Positions 1 through 8,536 are shown, counted from the stretch's first letter. The stretch is 64,000 nt of DNA from Ilyomonas sp965247435 (GCA_965247435.1 OZ252019.1:5084001-5148000); one strand, 5' to 3'. Translations and numbers: made by a program. Notes: generated by a model from the sequence alone, not told the origin.

Positions 1-894
1 TGTTTGATTGGGATCGTCAACATTGGCAAACAATAAGTCAATACTTTCTTTGTCATCTTCAAAAATGTATTTGTACAATTCTGCTTTACTTAAAGTCATT
101 TGACTTTTTACATCCTCCCGCTTGCCATAAGTTGAAGAAGAAATATCTTTTGAATAAGGATAGAAATATTTTACGTTTTGAAAGGGAGTTGTATTCACTT
201 TTAAAAGTTCGTACTTAGCAAGATCCTCTTCTTTTAGTTCGTCATTTGGTTCATCAATAGCTAATAAATCTCTACCCTTCACATTCAAAAACACAAAAGC
301 AACAGATTCTTTGCTTTTGCTTTTTATATATTGATCTTGAATTGCTTTAAACAAAAACATTGCGTAAGATGTCTTAGCAGCTAAACCAGAAATTCCTGAA
401 ATATTTAAATGCGCTCCTTCGGGACCAATTAAAAAATGCGAATTAAAGTTGACAGGAATCGTAATGTTATCGGGAGCTTCATACATTTCGATATATCCGC
501 AAGGCAAGGCATTCTTTACATCTTTTAATCCCAATGCTTCTTTTACATCATCTTCATTAGCTAATGAAACCAAAGAACCATCAAGAGCTGGTGTGTAAAT
601 ATTAGCACTATTAGCTACCACTTTTGCTTTCACATAGTTCATCCCGATTCTTTGCGTATAAGCTTTTGCCGAAACGTCTCCAAAATCGCTTGATATAAAG
701 CCAGCTAACGAACTGGCACTATCGGTTAAATGAGAAATTTCTTCAACAACGCCGAAGGTTACAGAGTTCTTGATGTGAGCTACCTTAACTACATCAAAAG
801 GTTTAATGATTAACTCCTTATCTGTCCAAAAGAAAAATTCATCTACAGTAGTTGGTACTTTTTCTGTGGCAACAATCTTCCCGATTTGCTTCAT
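1..894 (-). CDS. HerA-like ATP-binding protein (5' part only; runs off the window edge)
   Basis: An open frame of 298 codons reads on the minus strand from ATG at 894 to the window edge, so the 3' end is missing. The first 60 residues look like a HAS-barrel domain, as in HerA translocases. A P-loop follows near residue 165 with core GISGLAAKTS, where the usual second glycine of GxxxxGKT is alanine. A strand with VAFVFLNVKG lies downstream. HerA family members are hexameric ATPases that pump DNA and load the NurA nuclease. The ATG overlaps the stop codon of the upstream NurA-like gene (TAATG), which implies translational coupling and a joint complex. Family assignment comes from motif and partner gene. 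The altered P-loop may be normal for this subfamily. Confidence 0.7.
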   Translation of the reverse strand, partial: MKQIGKIVATEKVPTTVDEFFFWTDKELIIKPFDVVKVAHIKNSVTFGVVEEISHLTDSASSLAGFISSDFGDVSAKAYTQRIGMNYVKAKVVANSANIYTPALDGSLVSLANEDDVKEALGLKDVKNALPCGYIEMYEAPDNITIPVNFNSHFLIGPEGAHLNISGISGLAAKTSYAMFLFKAIQDQYIKSKSKESVAFVFLNVKGRDLLAIDEPNDELKEEDLAKYELLKVNTTPFQNVKYFYPYSKDISSSTYGKREDVKSQMTLSKAELYKYIFEDDKESIDLLFANVDDPNQT

Positions 895-2057
895 TAAAAT
901 AAGTTTAGAAAATGTATATCGCTTAGGTATTTACTTTTTATGTAAGATTCAGTTAGATAAACGGGATATAGATGGTTAGCCCATCTAGCATCTTTTCCAT
1001 AACAGACAGGATTTCTTTCGTTGACTATATTAGCCGTTATTAAATCTATTTCATCGCTATCCAATCCATTTGTGCTTTCTTCATCGGTAATCAAAATCTT
1101 TTCAATTTTTAATATACCCGACATAGCTGTATTGGTATGTTTGGCATCTCTTATTCTCACATACCATATCGCAAAGTTGACATTACCTACCATATCACTT
1201 TTGTACATGTAGGCAGGCGTGCGATGACCAACTTTTAACCTTGCGATTTTGTCTGCATTGCTTTTATCTTTTCTATCTCTGCACAAATCAGGATTAAACA
1301 TTTTCGAGACGCCCACAACACAGCGATAATGATTTTTGTATTTAGCTAGCTCTTTATAGTCACCGGATTTGATCGGTGTATATTGTAAGGAACCATCCTT
1401 AATAAGATAACTATTTTGATTAAGTAAATTTTTAGTATGTAAATGTGCTACAATCTTTTTTTCCGCTTCTACCATTTCATCCTGAATTGTGGCAATACCC
1501 AAATTTTCGTATTCTTTCGGGTCTTTCTGAATGTCTGATTTATAAGTAAGAATTTTCGAGAACTGAGCATATGTGTTTTGAATACGTTTTGTCTTATTGA
1601 TTTTTGAAGTTAATAGATTAAAGAACTGTTCAGAATTTTTACCATTTGGGTTTCCTACAGTTGGTAACGATAAAACTAAAGTATGTTCTAATTCTGCACA
1701 TTTAAACTGGTTTGGCGTTTTTCTTTCACAACAAGCAACACCAATTTGCCCTGCTATAATTGGGTAAATTCTTCGATTAATTTCAATATCATCTACTTTG
1801 TATGTTCGTCTCGAACCATCTAAAAAGAAGTGAAAAAGTGGTTCATTGTTATTAGTTCTTCTTGCAAGTGTTGAAATGTCTTTCGTCGTATTTAATGTTG
1901 TATCAGTTTCTCCAAAACGATCATGTAGCAGAGACATTTTTTGTAATTCATCATAAATGATTGAAGAAGAATTCAACTCGTTATCTACACAATACCGGTT
2001 GAGAGTATAGCAAGTTCCATTGGTTTCGGTTTCAAGAATGCTCAAAATTGTTTCCAT
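894..2057 (-). CDS. NurA-like nuclease domain protein
   Basis: 387 aa. NurA proteins are RNase H-like 5'-3' nucleases that act with HerA in end resection and, in bacteria, in some antiphage systems. The diagnostic NurA signature is an aspartate followed by GS near the N-terminus. Here FFLDGSRRTY lies at residues 77-86 (D80), preceded by a hydrophobic strand. The C-terminus contains a conserved-looking ARWANHLYPVYLTES stretch. The HerA-like gene starts one base before this gene's stop ends, so the two form one transcription unit. I saw no extra domains. The order nurA then herA, with no mre11 or rad50, points to a bacterial accessory pair rather than an archaeal repair operon. The specific role is inference. 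Confidence 0.6.
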   Translation of the reverse strand: METILSILETETNGTCYTLNRYCVDNELNSSSIIYDELQKMSLLHDRFGETDTTLNTTKDISTLARRTNNNEPLFHFFLDGSRRTYKVDDIEINRRIYPIIAGQIGVACCERKTPNQFKCAELEHTLVLSLPTVGNPNGKNSEQFFNLLTSKINKTKRIQNTYAQFSKILTYKSDIQKDPKEYENLGIATIQDEMVEAEKKIVAHLHTKNLLNQNSYLIKDGSLQYTPIKSGDYKELAKYKNHYRCVVGVSKMFNPDLCRDRKDKSNADKIARLKVGHRTPAYMYKSDMVGNVNFAIWYVRIRDAKHTNTAMSGILKIEKILITDEESTNGLDSDEIDLITANIVNERNPVCYGKDARWANHLYPVYLTESYIKSKYLSDIHFLNLF

Positions 2058-2236
2058 TGGTTGATGACAATAGTATAAATATAAATTGTTTAATTTTTTT
2101 TACAGATTTTTATCTCAATATCTTTAATTACATTAATAAGCAGATACTAATACATTATACTATTAACATTACTGAAGTTAAAAGTAAATTACAACCGATA
2201 GACTATAAGTTTTATTAAATAAATACTTCTTTTACC

Positions 2237-3055
2237 CTACACATACAAATCCGGATATAATTTCCCCCCCGGCGTTACGGCATATTTTTCAAAATCAGTA
2301 ATGCCTTCAGCACGTAACACGTCTTCATCCAAAAAAGTATTGCCGGTACACCCGGCAGGCGTTTTACTCAAAATAGCGTAGGCAGCATCGGCCATTATTG
2401 CGGGCTTGCGGCTCATGAGCGCCAGCTTTTCGCCGCCCAGCAAATTGCGCACGGCCGCGGTATCAATCGTTGTTTTTGGCCATAATGCATTGGAGGCAAT
2501 GCCGTACTTCTTAAACTCGGCCGACCAGGCAATCGCCATCATGCTCATGCTGAATTTACTGAGCGTGTAGGCAATTTGCGGCGCTAACCATTTAGGTTGT
2601 AAACTGATGGGCGGCGATAAGGTGAGGATGTGTGGATTATTGCCTTTTTTAAGATAAGGCAGGCAGGCTTTGGTAACCGCAAACGTACCGCGCACGTTGA
2701 TGTCGTGTATCAGGTCGAACCGTTTTAAATCGGTCTGTTCGGTATTACTCAATTGTATGGCAGAAGCATTGTTGATCAAGATGTCAATGCCGCCAAACGC
2801 TTGTACGGCCTGCGCTACAGCGTTCTCCACCTGTACTTCAAAACGGATGTCCACCTGTACCGGTAAAGCCTTGCCGCCGGCTCCTTCTATTTCTTTGGCG
2901 GCGGTGTAAATAGTGCCACCTAACTTTTCATTTTCTTCAATACTCTTGGCAGCGATAACAATGTTGGCGCCTTCGGCTGCAAGACGTAAGGCAATGGCTT
3001 TACCAATGCCGCGACTGGCGCCGGTAATAAAAACTGTTTTGTTGGAGAATGACAT
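2237..3055 (-). CDS. SDR family oxidoreductase, HSDL2-like
   Basis: About 272 aa from the ATG at 3055. The open frame extends 55 codons further upstream, but the Rossmann strand (KTVFITGASRGIGKAIA) begins right after this methionine, so I chose it. Short-chain dehydrogenases use NAD(P)H. TGASRGIG is the cofactor loop, NNAS follows strand 4, and the catalytic tyrosine/lysine pair is in AYTLSKF. The long insert AAKSIEENEKLGGTIYTAAK and the pattern SPPISLQPKWLAPQIAYTLSKF are typical of the HSDL2 branch, linked to peroxisomal or lipid substrates in animals, but the C-terminal SCP2 domain is absent. Substrate unknown. It follows the DUF92 gene with 124 bp between them. Confidence 0.85.
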   Translation of the reverse strand: MSFSNKTVFITGASRGIGKAIALRLAAEGANIVIAAKSIEENEKLGGTIYTAAKEIEGAGGKALPVQVDIRFEVQVENAVAQAVQAFGGIDILINNASAIQLSNTEQTDLKRFDLIHDINVRGTFAVTKACLPYLKKGNNPHILTLSPPISLQPKWLAPQIAYTLSKFSMSMMAIAWSAEFKKYGIASNALWPKTTIDTAAVRNLLGGEKLALMSRKPAIMADAAYAILSKTPAGCTGNTFLDEDVLRAEGITDFEKYAVTPGGKLYPDLYV

Positions 3056-3179
3056 ATTGTAGAAATTATTTTTTAAATCACAAAGCCGCAAGGTATGAAC
3101 GAGTACAACGCTAATGGTAGCGTCCCGCTTATCGTACCCGCTTAAGTAAGAGACAGGCTCGTAATTTACAAACAGTTGC

Positions 3180-3896
3180 TTATAGTAAACTATAAAAAGC
3201 GAATGCTGATAATGCCGCAACGAAGGTGTTTAAGAAATTCACCGCATCGTTATTCAGATAGTGCTTTCTTTCGAGTGAGGCGCCTAAAAGGGAATCGCAT
3301 ATATTACCAATTGTTCCGGCAGCAACAATAATTAAGAATGTTTGTATGGCAAAGCCAAAACCAACGCTATATACGGTTGCTATCATAATACTTCCTGCAA
3401 CGCCAATGGCCGTTCCTTCTACACTTACAACACCGTTCAATCCTTTATTATCTTTCTTTAAAGTTAGTATATTATAAAACTTTTTGCCCCATACATTCCC
3501 TAATTCGGAGGATAACGTATCGGCGCTTGCCGATGATAAAGCCGCAGCCATCAGTAGCCTGAAGATAAAAATATGGTCTTTATAAAACCAACCGGCAAGC
3601 CCGCAAAGCGCCGCTACGCCTGCATTGGCCATTACTTGCCCGGCGTTTCGTTTGCTGCTGTTTACTGCTGATAAACCCTGGTGTTCTTTACGCTTTTTTC
3701 CAAAGGAAGTAGCCCCAGTGCCAAGTAAAAAGAAGGTGGCCGTCATGGCGATGCCGGTAAAGCCGGCGCCCTTAAAAACAAGCCATCCGAGTAAGATGCC
3801 GGCAGATGCCCCGGCTACCGTAAGCTTGCCCGCTTTTATGCTTAGCAATGCGCCGCCTGTCAGTATCAGCGAGAGCAAACCATATTGTATTATCAT
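3180..3896 (-). CDS. DUF92 family integral membrane protein
   Basis: 238 aa, almost entirely hydrophobic, with about six predicted membrane segments. Family features are seen in order: an N-terminal GxLTxxGAxAGxxxG segment, a cytosolic loop GKKRKEHQGLSAVNSSKRN, the signature ASADTLSSELG near residues 123-133, GVVSVEGT near 155, and a C-terminal CDSLLGASLERK. DUF92 includes the plant VTE6 phytyl-phosphate kinase and many uncharacterised bacterial proteins, so a prenyl-phosphate or lipid substrate is possible but unproven here. It sits between nagA and the SDR gene on the same strand, 27 bp after nagA, and may be in the same operon. Confidence 0.85.
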   Translation of the reverse strand: MIIQYGLLSLILTGGALLSIKAGKLTVAGASAGILLGWLVFKGAGFTGIAMTATFFLLGTGATSFGKKRKEHQGLSAVNSSKRNAGQVMANAGVAALCGLAGWFYKDHIFIFRLLMAAALSSASADTLSSELGNVWGKKFYNILTLKKDNKGLNGVVSVEGTAIGVAGSIMIATVYSVGFGFAIQTFLIIVAAGTIGNICDSLLGASLERKHYLNNDAVNFLNTFVAALSAFAFYSLL

Positions 3897-3923
3897 GATA
3901 AACCAGCTATAAGCGTAAATAGT

Positions 3924-5033
3924 TTAATCAATCAGTTTTATGAGGTTCATCGCTCCATCCAGCACGATCATTTTTGCCGGATAGTTTTTTTTCAATAATG
4001 CAATTTCGTCACTCTGCTTAATCACGCGCGCCGGGTACAGGCTGCACATGCGCAGCGCTTCTACCGGTTTGATAGCTGCATAATCCACTAAGTTTTTAAA
4101 TGCTTTGTGCATAGTGATCGCCGAGCCGCTGAGGATGCCGTTGGAAGTATATTTGTTCTCTTCAAACAGGTGTTGATAATGGCCTTCTGTAGTTGTGGTA
4201 ACTGCATCGGTAATAGCAAACAGGCGCTCACCCAATATTTTTTTCGCTATGCGGATGGCTGCATAGTCCACATGATGCCCGTCGGGTATGATGGCCGCTT
4301 TTACCAGCGGATGATCGAGCACCGCGCCTACCAGCCCGGGGGCGCGGTGCTGCAGCGGGCTCATGGCATTGTACAGGTGCGTTACGGTATCCACACCGGT
4401 TTTGTTAAACGTGTCCGTTGCCTGCTCGTAGGTAGCATTGCTGTGCCCGGCAGACACAATAATGTTTTGCGATTGTATGTATTCTAATATTTCAGGTGTG
4501 CATACTTCCGGCGCCAGCGTGATGATTTTAATAACATCTTTACCATACTCCACCAATTCTTTTACCTGTGCCATAGTTGGCGAGAATATCCAGCTTGCAT
4601 TGTGCGCACCCCGGCGTTCCATACTTATCCAGGGCCCTTCCACATGCAGGCCCAGTGCGCCGCTGCCGCCGGTACTCCAGTAATCTCTTATTGCATCAAT
4701 ACACTTAAAAATTACTTCGTAGGTGTTGGTGGCAACGGTAGGCATGCACCACGCCGCACCGCCATTTTTGCTGTACGTTACAATATTGCCTACGGTTTGC
4801 GCATCGGGATATACCGATAGCAGCCTGCTGTTGGCGCCATACAATTGTAAGTCAATGAGGGCAGGTGCTATAGACGCATCATCGCCAAAATTGATAGTTT
4901 CGTATTCTTTGGGTATGGCAATGGCCGGCAGCAACGATTCAACAATGCCATCGGTGCACATTACGGCATGGTGCCGCACTTCATCGGTGCCGGTGTATAT
5001 GGTGCCTGCGGTATATGCTGTTTTATTACTCAT
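3924..5033 (-). CDS. nagA: N-acetylglucosamine-6-phosphate deacetylase
   Basis: 369 aa from the ATG at 5033. Eight more codons are open upstream, but this start gives an 8-bp overlap with the preceding gene and begins directly with the barrel-edge strand. NagA hydrolyses GlcNAc-6-P to glucosamine-6-P and acetate in cytosolic amino-sugar recycling. Visible amidohydrolase features are HVEGPWI (metal-binding glutamate), the histidine in GHSNATYEQA, HLYNAMSPLQHRAPG, DGHHVD and the catalytic aspartate in ITDAV. Length is normal. No nagB or transporter lies nearby, so this probably works on cell-wall or internal GlcNAc-6-P. Confidence 0.92.
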   Translation of the reverse strand: MSNKTAYTAGTIYTGTDEVRHHAVMCTDGIVESLLPAIAIPKEYETINFGDDASIAPALIDLQLYGANSRLLSVYPDAQTVGNIVTYSKNGGAAWCMPTVATNTYEVIFKCIDAIRDYWSTGGSGALGLHVEGPWISMERRGAHNASWIFSPTMAQVKELVEYGKDVIKIITLAPEVCTPEILEYIQSQNIIVSAGHSNATYEQATDTFNKTGVDTVTHLYNAMSPLQHRAPGLVGAVLDHPLVKAAIIPDGHHVDYAAIRIAKKILGERLFAITDAVTTTTEGHYQHLFEENKYTSNGILSGSAITMHKAFKNLVDYAAIKPVEALRMCSLYPARVIKQSDEIALLKKNYPAKMIVLDGAMNLIKLID

Positions 5034-5850
5034 GAATAATTTTAAAATGATCTGCATCCTGCAGAAAAGGATATTTGGTTCTTGCCTCTTTTAATACCTC
5101 GCTCTGCAGTGTAATTGTAAAAATAGCTTCTTCGGTTTCTTTGTTATACAAAACATTTCCCAGCGGGTCTATTACGGTACTGTTGCCGCAATAACCGATA
5201 TTGTTGCCATCGGTACCAACCCTGTTTACACCGATTACATAGCACTGGTTTTCTATAGCGCGCGCGAGGAGCAGGTTTTGCCATGCAAGGTTGCGGCGGC
5301 CGGGCCAGTTGGCTACATACAGCAGTACATCGTACTCTGCGCCGGTGGGCGTACCGTCTCCCGATTTGCTTATGGGGTGATCGGGCTGTTGCCTTGCCCA
5401 CACCGGGAAGCGCAGGTCGTAACAAATTTGCAAATTAATCTTCCAGTTTTTTACCGATGCGATAAGCCGTTTATCGCCGGGCGTATATTGCTTGTCTTCG
5501 CCGGCGTAGGCAAACAAATGCCGCTTGTTGTAAAAGCCGGAACTGCCATTGGGCAGCATCCAGATAAGCCGGTTGTAATACCGGTCTTCTTCTTTTATAA
5601 TTACGCTTCCGGTAAGGATAATTTTTTTTTGCTGCGCCAGTGCCCGCATCCATTGCACCGTACTGCCCTCCATCGTTTCGGCGAGCAGTTGCGGCTGCAT
5701 ACAAAAGCCGGTGCTAAACATCTCGGGCAGTACAACAATTTCTGTTGCGCCCTGCAGGCTGTTTACTTTTTGCGCAAGCATCGCCAGGTTCGCCGCCTTA
5801 TCTTCCCAGTGCAGTGCTGTTTGTATAAGCGTGAATGTGAGTGTTTGCAT
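5026..5850 (-). CDS. Carbon-nitrogen hydrolase, omega-amidase (YafV/Nit2-like)
   Basis: 274 aa. Nitrilase-superfamily catalytic triad: glutamate in VVLPEMFSTGF, lysine in FYNKRHLFAYAGE, cysteine in LQICYDLRFP. The PEMFSTGF and CYDLRFPVWAR contexts match the YafV/Nit2 branch, which hydrolyses alpha-ketoglutaramate or alpha-ketosuccinamate to 2-oxo acids and ammonia as metabolite repair. The C-terminal DPLGNVLY strand is present and length is normal. Cytosolic, with no signal. It is upstream of nagA with an 8-bp overlap, so the two are co-translated. That coupling has no obvious metabolic logic. Confidence 0.87.
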   Translation of the reverse strand: MQTLTFTLIQTALHWEDKAANLAMLAQKVNSLQGATEIVVLPEMFSTGFCMQPQLLAETMEGSTVQWMRALAQQKKIILTGSVIIKEEDRYYNRLIWMLPNGSSGFYNKRHLFAYAGEDKQYTPGDKRLIASVKNWKINLQICYDLRFPVWARQQPDHPISKSGDGTPTGAEYDVLLYVANWPGRRNLAWQNLLLARAIENQCYVIGVNRVGTDGNNIGYCGNSTVIDPLGNVLYNKETEEAIFTITLQSEVLKEARTKYPFLQDADHFKIIHE

Positions 5851-5922
5851 GGTGTTTATTTACTGCGGAAATACAAAGGCACGAAGAATTAATCAGAATA
5901 AAATAATTATTGGCTGCTTTGG

Positions 5923-6642
5923 CTATAAGTACCTTTTCGCATCCACTAAATCCTGCGGTGTATCAATGCCAATACCTTTAAAGTCAACAACAATCATTTT
6001 TAGCGGTACGCCATGCTCGAGGTAGCGCAGGCATTCTATTTTCTCCGCGCTTTCCAGCGGTGTTGCAGGCCATCCGGTAAAGCGCATCAGCGCCGCTTTG
6101 CGAAAGGCATACACACCAATATGGTGGTAATAATTAACCGGCATAGCAGCTCTGTTGTAAGGGATAACCGAACGGCTGAAGAGCAATGAGTTCATGTTGC
6201 TGTCCACCACTACTTTTACATTGTTGGGGTTAGCAACCATCTGCTCATCGGTAAACACTTTCATCATGCTGGCAACCTGTACAATATTGCCTTCCCCTTC
6301 AAATACTGCCAGTAGCCTGGCCAGCGGTTCCCGCTGCATAAACGGCTCATCGCCCTGCACATTCAGAATGATATCTGCATCTATATTTTCTACCGCTTCG
6401 GCAATGCGGTCGCTGCCGCTTTCATGTTGTCTTTTACTCATTACTGCCCTGCCGCCATGGCCCGTTATTTCTTCATAAATAATAAGGCTGTCGGTAGCCA
6501 CCAGCACCTCGTCAAACAAGCCGGTGGCAACTGTATTATCGTAGGTGTGGCGGATAACTGTTTTACCGCCCAGCAGTTGCATCAGCTTGGCGGGAAAGCG
6601 GGTGGCGGCATAGCGTGCCGGGATAAGTGCTATTTTTTTCAT
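5923..6642 (-). CDS. kdsB: 3-deoxy-manno-octulosonate cytidylyltransferase (CMP-KDO synthetase)
   Basis: 239 aa from ATG at 6642. The open frame extends two codons to a TTG, which is unlikely. KdsB activates KDO with CTP for lipopolysaccharide inner core synthesis in the cytosol. Signature segments: IPARYAATRFPAKLM (nucleotide-binding loop with arginine and lysine), ATDS near residue 48, HESGSDRIAEA, NVQGDEPF, and near the C-terminus GIGIDTPQDL. All are in the usual order. This shows a Gram-negative outer membrane. It is the first gene of the minus-strand block. Confidence 0.95.
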   Translation of the reverse strand: MKKIALIPARYAATRFPAKLMQLLGGKTVIRHTYDNTVATGLFDEVLVATDSLIIYEEITGHGGRAVMSKRQHESGSDRIAEAVENIDADIILNVQGDEPFMQREPLARLLAVFEGEGNIVQVASMMKVFTDEQMVANPNNVKVVVDSNMNSLLFSRSVIPYNRAAMPVNYYHHIGVYAFRKAALMRFTGWPATPLESAEKIECLRYLEHGVPLKMIVVDFKGIGIDTPQDLVDAKRYL

Positions 6643-6648
6643 GTACAA

Positions 6649-6984
6649 TGGATTAGGTGAAGCAGGGCAATGATACTGAAAATGGTGGAATGCACTATGG
6701 GGTTAAAGGACTAAGAAAGCTATAAACTTACATTTTACTGATAATGAGGCGGCAGGCAGCAAGGGCAAATAAAAAATTGTGGCAGGCTGGCGGGATGTTG
6801 CAACTGTCCGTATGATAATTTCATCTGGAACAATTGTTATTTTTTGAACCAGGCAGGTTGCAGTTTTTATAAAAGATATTGGTCGTAATGTTTTGTTCGG
6901 CTCCGAAGGAGTCGCAGTGCTTTGGGTGGTGTACCAAGTTGAAATTTGATTGGCTTTGCAGGGGAAAGGCAGTAATTTAGTAGT
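6649..6984. other. Intergenic region without a convincing gene
   Basis: 336 bp between kdsB and a short plus-strand ORF. A minus-strand frame at 6703-7020 is open but has no family-like features and overlaps the short ORF. A small inverted motif CGGCTCCGAAGGAGTCG lies near 6899-6915, of a type often seen in Bacteroidota spacers. I see no tRNA or terminator. Confidence 0.5.
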
Positions 6985-7116
6985 ATGAAAAAGCCCGTCC
7001 AAAAATATGACGTTAATCAAAACGCAAAAGCAGTAGTAGATAAATTATTAGGTGAGGATGGTAAAACAAGTTCACCACCAAAAAAGAAAGTTACTTCAAA
7101 GAAAAAGCCTCATTAA
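6985..7116 (+). CDS. Small basic protein, 43 aa
   Basis: ATG at 6985, stop TAA at 7114-7116. The product starts MKKPVQKYDVNQNAKAVVDK and ends in a lysine-rich tail with PPKKK and KKKPH, so it could bind nucleic acid. No domain recognised. Its stop codon overlaps the stop of the convergent SecB-like gene by four bases. The amphipathic middle and clean start suggest a real gene, but 43 codons is weak evidence. Confidence 0.4.
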   Translation: MKKPVQKYDVNQNAKAVVDKLLGEDGKTSSPPKKKVTSKKKPH

Positions 7117-7598
7117 GTTGAGGCTTTTTCTTTTACTGTATCTTCTAATTGCTCCATAGGAACTTTGGGGAAAAATCTATCAACTAATGTTTGCGCATCC
7201 ATAATAGGGATTACAAAACTTTGATAGGGAGTACCTGCAAGTCTGTCTGCAAACAAAGCTCTTGTATGTCCTATAAGCATTGAAGATAAACTTAGCCAAA
7301 CATTTTCTGGCAATAAAATTCTTTCTTCGGAATCTATATAACTTGCAAGATTTTCAACTTCAAATGTGGTGTTTACTTCAATTGTAGCAAGAGCTTCATT
7401 TTGTGGCGAATCTGTATATCGAAAGATAGCCCTCATAATGATACTTAGAATATTGAGTTCTGGCACAAACTCGTTTCTCACTCCTAAATCTATAGCAGTC
7501 TTGGCATTATCATTCCTAAACAATATTTCGTTTACATTAAAGTGAATTGTTTTTATTCTCCGTATTGCTATTGCAATATTTATATATTTTTCATCCAT
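7113..7598 (-). CDS. SecB-like chaperone of a toxin-antitoxin-chaperone locus
   Basis: 161 aa. The protein follows the SecB plan: a first strand with IRRIKTIHFNVNE, later strands alternating with short hydrophobic segments, and a C-terminal helix-loop (residues about 113-142) where SMLIGHTRALFADRLAGTPY then VIPIMDAQTLVDRF matches the order of SecB's ARE..TS..SRG..P.L.L.P.NFDAL region. SecB chaperones bind unfolded chains; solitary SecB-like proteins in TAC loci protect the antitoxin. Canonical SecB is not typical of Bacteroidota. The gene is third after toxin and antitoxin, overlapping the antitoxin stop by 8 bp. This is the order of the Mycobacterium tuberculosis HigB-HigA-Rv1957 system. Homology is from pattern reading, not alignment. 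Confidence 0.6.
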   Translation of the reverse strand: MDEKYINIAIAIRRIKTIHFNVNEILFRNDNAKTAIDLGVRNEFVPELNILSIIMRAIFRYTDSPQNEALATIEVNTTFEVENLASYIDSEERILLPENVWLSLSSMLIGHTRALFADRLAGTPYQSFVIPIMDAQTLVDRFFPKVPMEQLEDTVKEKAST

Positions 7599-8037
7599 AT
7601 TTTGACATAGATTGACGTTCTAAAATCTGCGGTTTATTTTCAAAAAATGCGACTTCTAAAACTGTGCTACTATCCTTATCAACAGACCTAATTATTTCTT
7701 TAGGTGTTTTTGGTTGGTAAAATTTAAAGCCGCTTTTATCATTCAACATTATTGCTTTGACCTCAAATCTAATATTTAGAACTTTTTGAAGTTTGGCAAT
7801 CGTATTAAAGTTCAAAGGCTTTCTTCCCCGAAAAACTTGTGATAAATAACTTGGAGATACTTTTATAGCATTCGCTAATGCTTCCCAATTAAGCTTTAAT
7901 GGCTTTTTTAGCCTTTCTATTTCAGAGAGATAATTTGCCCTAAGAATATCTTCTTCTTTTTCAATTTGATACTTTTCTGTCTCTTGACTTTTTAAAGCCT
8001 TAATTCTTTCTTCTAAACGTTCTTTGTTAGTCAACAT
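7591..8037 (-). CDS. HTH antitoxin with C-terminal extension (HigA-like)
   Basis: 148 aa from ATG at 8037 (11-bp overlap with the toxin gene). A longer start at 8061 is open but overlaps more. An N-terminal charged helix (MLTNKERLEERIKALKS) leads to an XRE-type helix-turn-helix near residues 50-85: LNWEALANAIKVSPSYLSQV then FRGRKPLNFNTIAKLQKVL. After the HTH comes a 55-residue tail with hydrophobic patches such as VLEVAFFENKPQIL, in the place where TAC antitoxins carry their chaperone-addiction segment. Expected role: neutralise the toxin, repress the operon, and depend on the SecB-like partner. The first two follow from the family; the last is inference from gene order. Confidence 0.65.
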   Translation of the reverse strand: MLTNKERLEERIKALKSQETEKYQIEKEEDILRANYLSEIERLKKPLKLNWEALANAIKVSPSYLSQVFRGRKPLNFNTIAKLQKVLNIRFEVKAIMLNDKSGFKFYQPKTPKEIIRSVDKDSSTVLEVAFFENKPQILERQSMSKYG

Positions 8038-8410
8038 CGTATTCGTGTTTTGAAATTGCATCCCAACGAGACTTCAATGCTTTATCAGCATCTCTTTTTT
8101 TAGGTAGTGGCTCAATTGCAATAATATAAAGTTCACCTTTTTCAGTTACAACTTCTTTACAATAGATTCGCGAATTTGCTCCTTGCGGAAACAATCTAAA
8201 TTCTGTAAGATTTTCATAGTTTTTAATTTGAATATAATCTTCATAAAATCTACAATCCTGCTCAAGCACCCGACCAACGATGTAGTCAAACTTCTTTTTA
8301 TTTCCCTTTTTTTCTAAGAAATCAAGTATTGTATCAGCCGAATCTTCATCTAAGCAAACTTTTCTTTTAAATCTTCTCGATTCTTGGTAAAGTACAAAGT
8401 TTTTCTTCAC
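8027..8410 (-). CDS. Putative toxin of TAC locus (RelE/HigB-type fold suspected)
   Basis: 127 aa, first gene of the three-gene operon. The segment ENLTEFRLFPQGANSRIYCK then GELYIIAIEPLPKK resembles the beta-sheet core of RelE/HigB ribosome-dependent mRNA interferases, where arginines and a terminal aromatic act on mRNA. The start MKKNFVLYQESRRFKRK is basic. Length (100-130 aa) fits HigB toxins. The identity rests mainly on position before an HTH antitoxin and overlap by 11 bp. If not a toxin it would be an unknown partner of the HTH protein. Confidence 0.5.
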   Translation of the reverse strand: MKKNFVLYQESRRFKRKVCLDEDSADTILDFLEKKGNKKKFDYIVGRVLEQDCRFYEDYIQIKNYENLTEFRLFPQGANSRIYCKEVVTEKGELYIIAIEPLPKKRDADKALKSRWDAISKHEYDVD

Positions 8411-8463
8411 AAAATTAAGCTATAGGTTAATTTATTCCAATTAAATTCTTATTTCATAAAAGA

Positions 8464-8501
8464 AATAAGCTCCGAAAGTTTGTACGCCTACGGAGCTTAT
8501 T
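8464..8501 (-). promoter_or_regulatory. 11-bp inverted repeat upstream of the TAC operon
   Basis: Arms AATAAGCTCCG (8464-8474) and its exact complement (8491-8501), separated by 16 bp, centred about 70 bp upstream of the toxin start codon. Position fits an operator for the HTH antitoxin or a hairpin in the 5' leader. Only the symmetry is seen; the function is inferred. Confidence 0.4.
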
Positions 8502-8536
8502 ACAGATTAGATAATTTCCTACCTGCAATAAAGATA

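Noticed and set aside
2237..3220. Longer 327-aa form of the HSDL2-like protein
   Set aside because: The extra 55 residues precede the Rossmann strand and show no signal or domain; ATG at 3055 is preferred.
4107..5094. Four plus-strand ORFs of 72-126 codons
   Set aside because: All are antisense to nagA and have no family-like sequence.
5278..5892. 204-codon plus-strand ORF
   Set aside because: Antisense to the omega-amidase gene, whose catalytic triad is clear on the minus strand.
6703..7020. 105-codon minus-strand ORF
   Set aside because: No recognisable protein pattern, runs across the start of a better plus-strand small ORF, likely chance.
7113..7598. Housekeeping SecB
   Set aside because: Position as third gene after an HTH antitoxin with overlapping frames, in an accessory patch, fits a dedicated TAC chaperone better.
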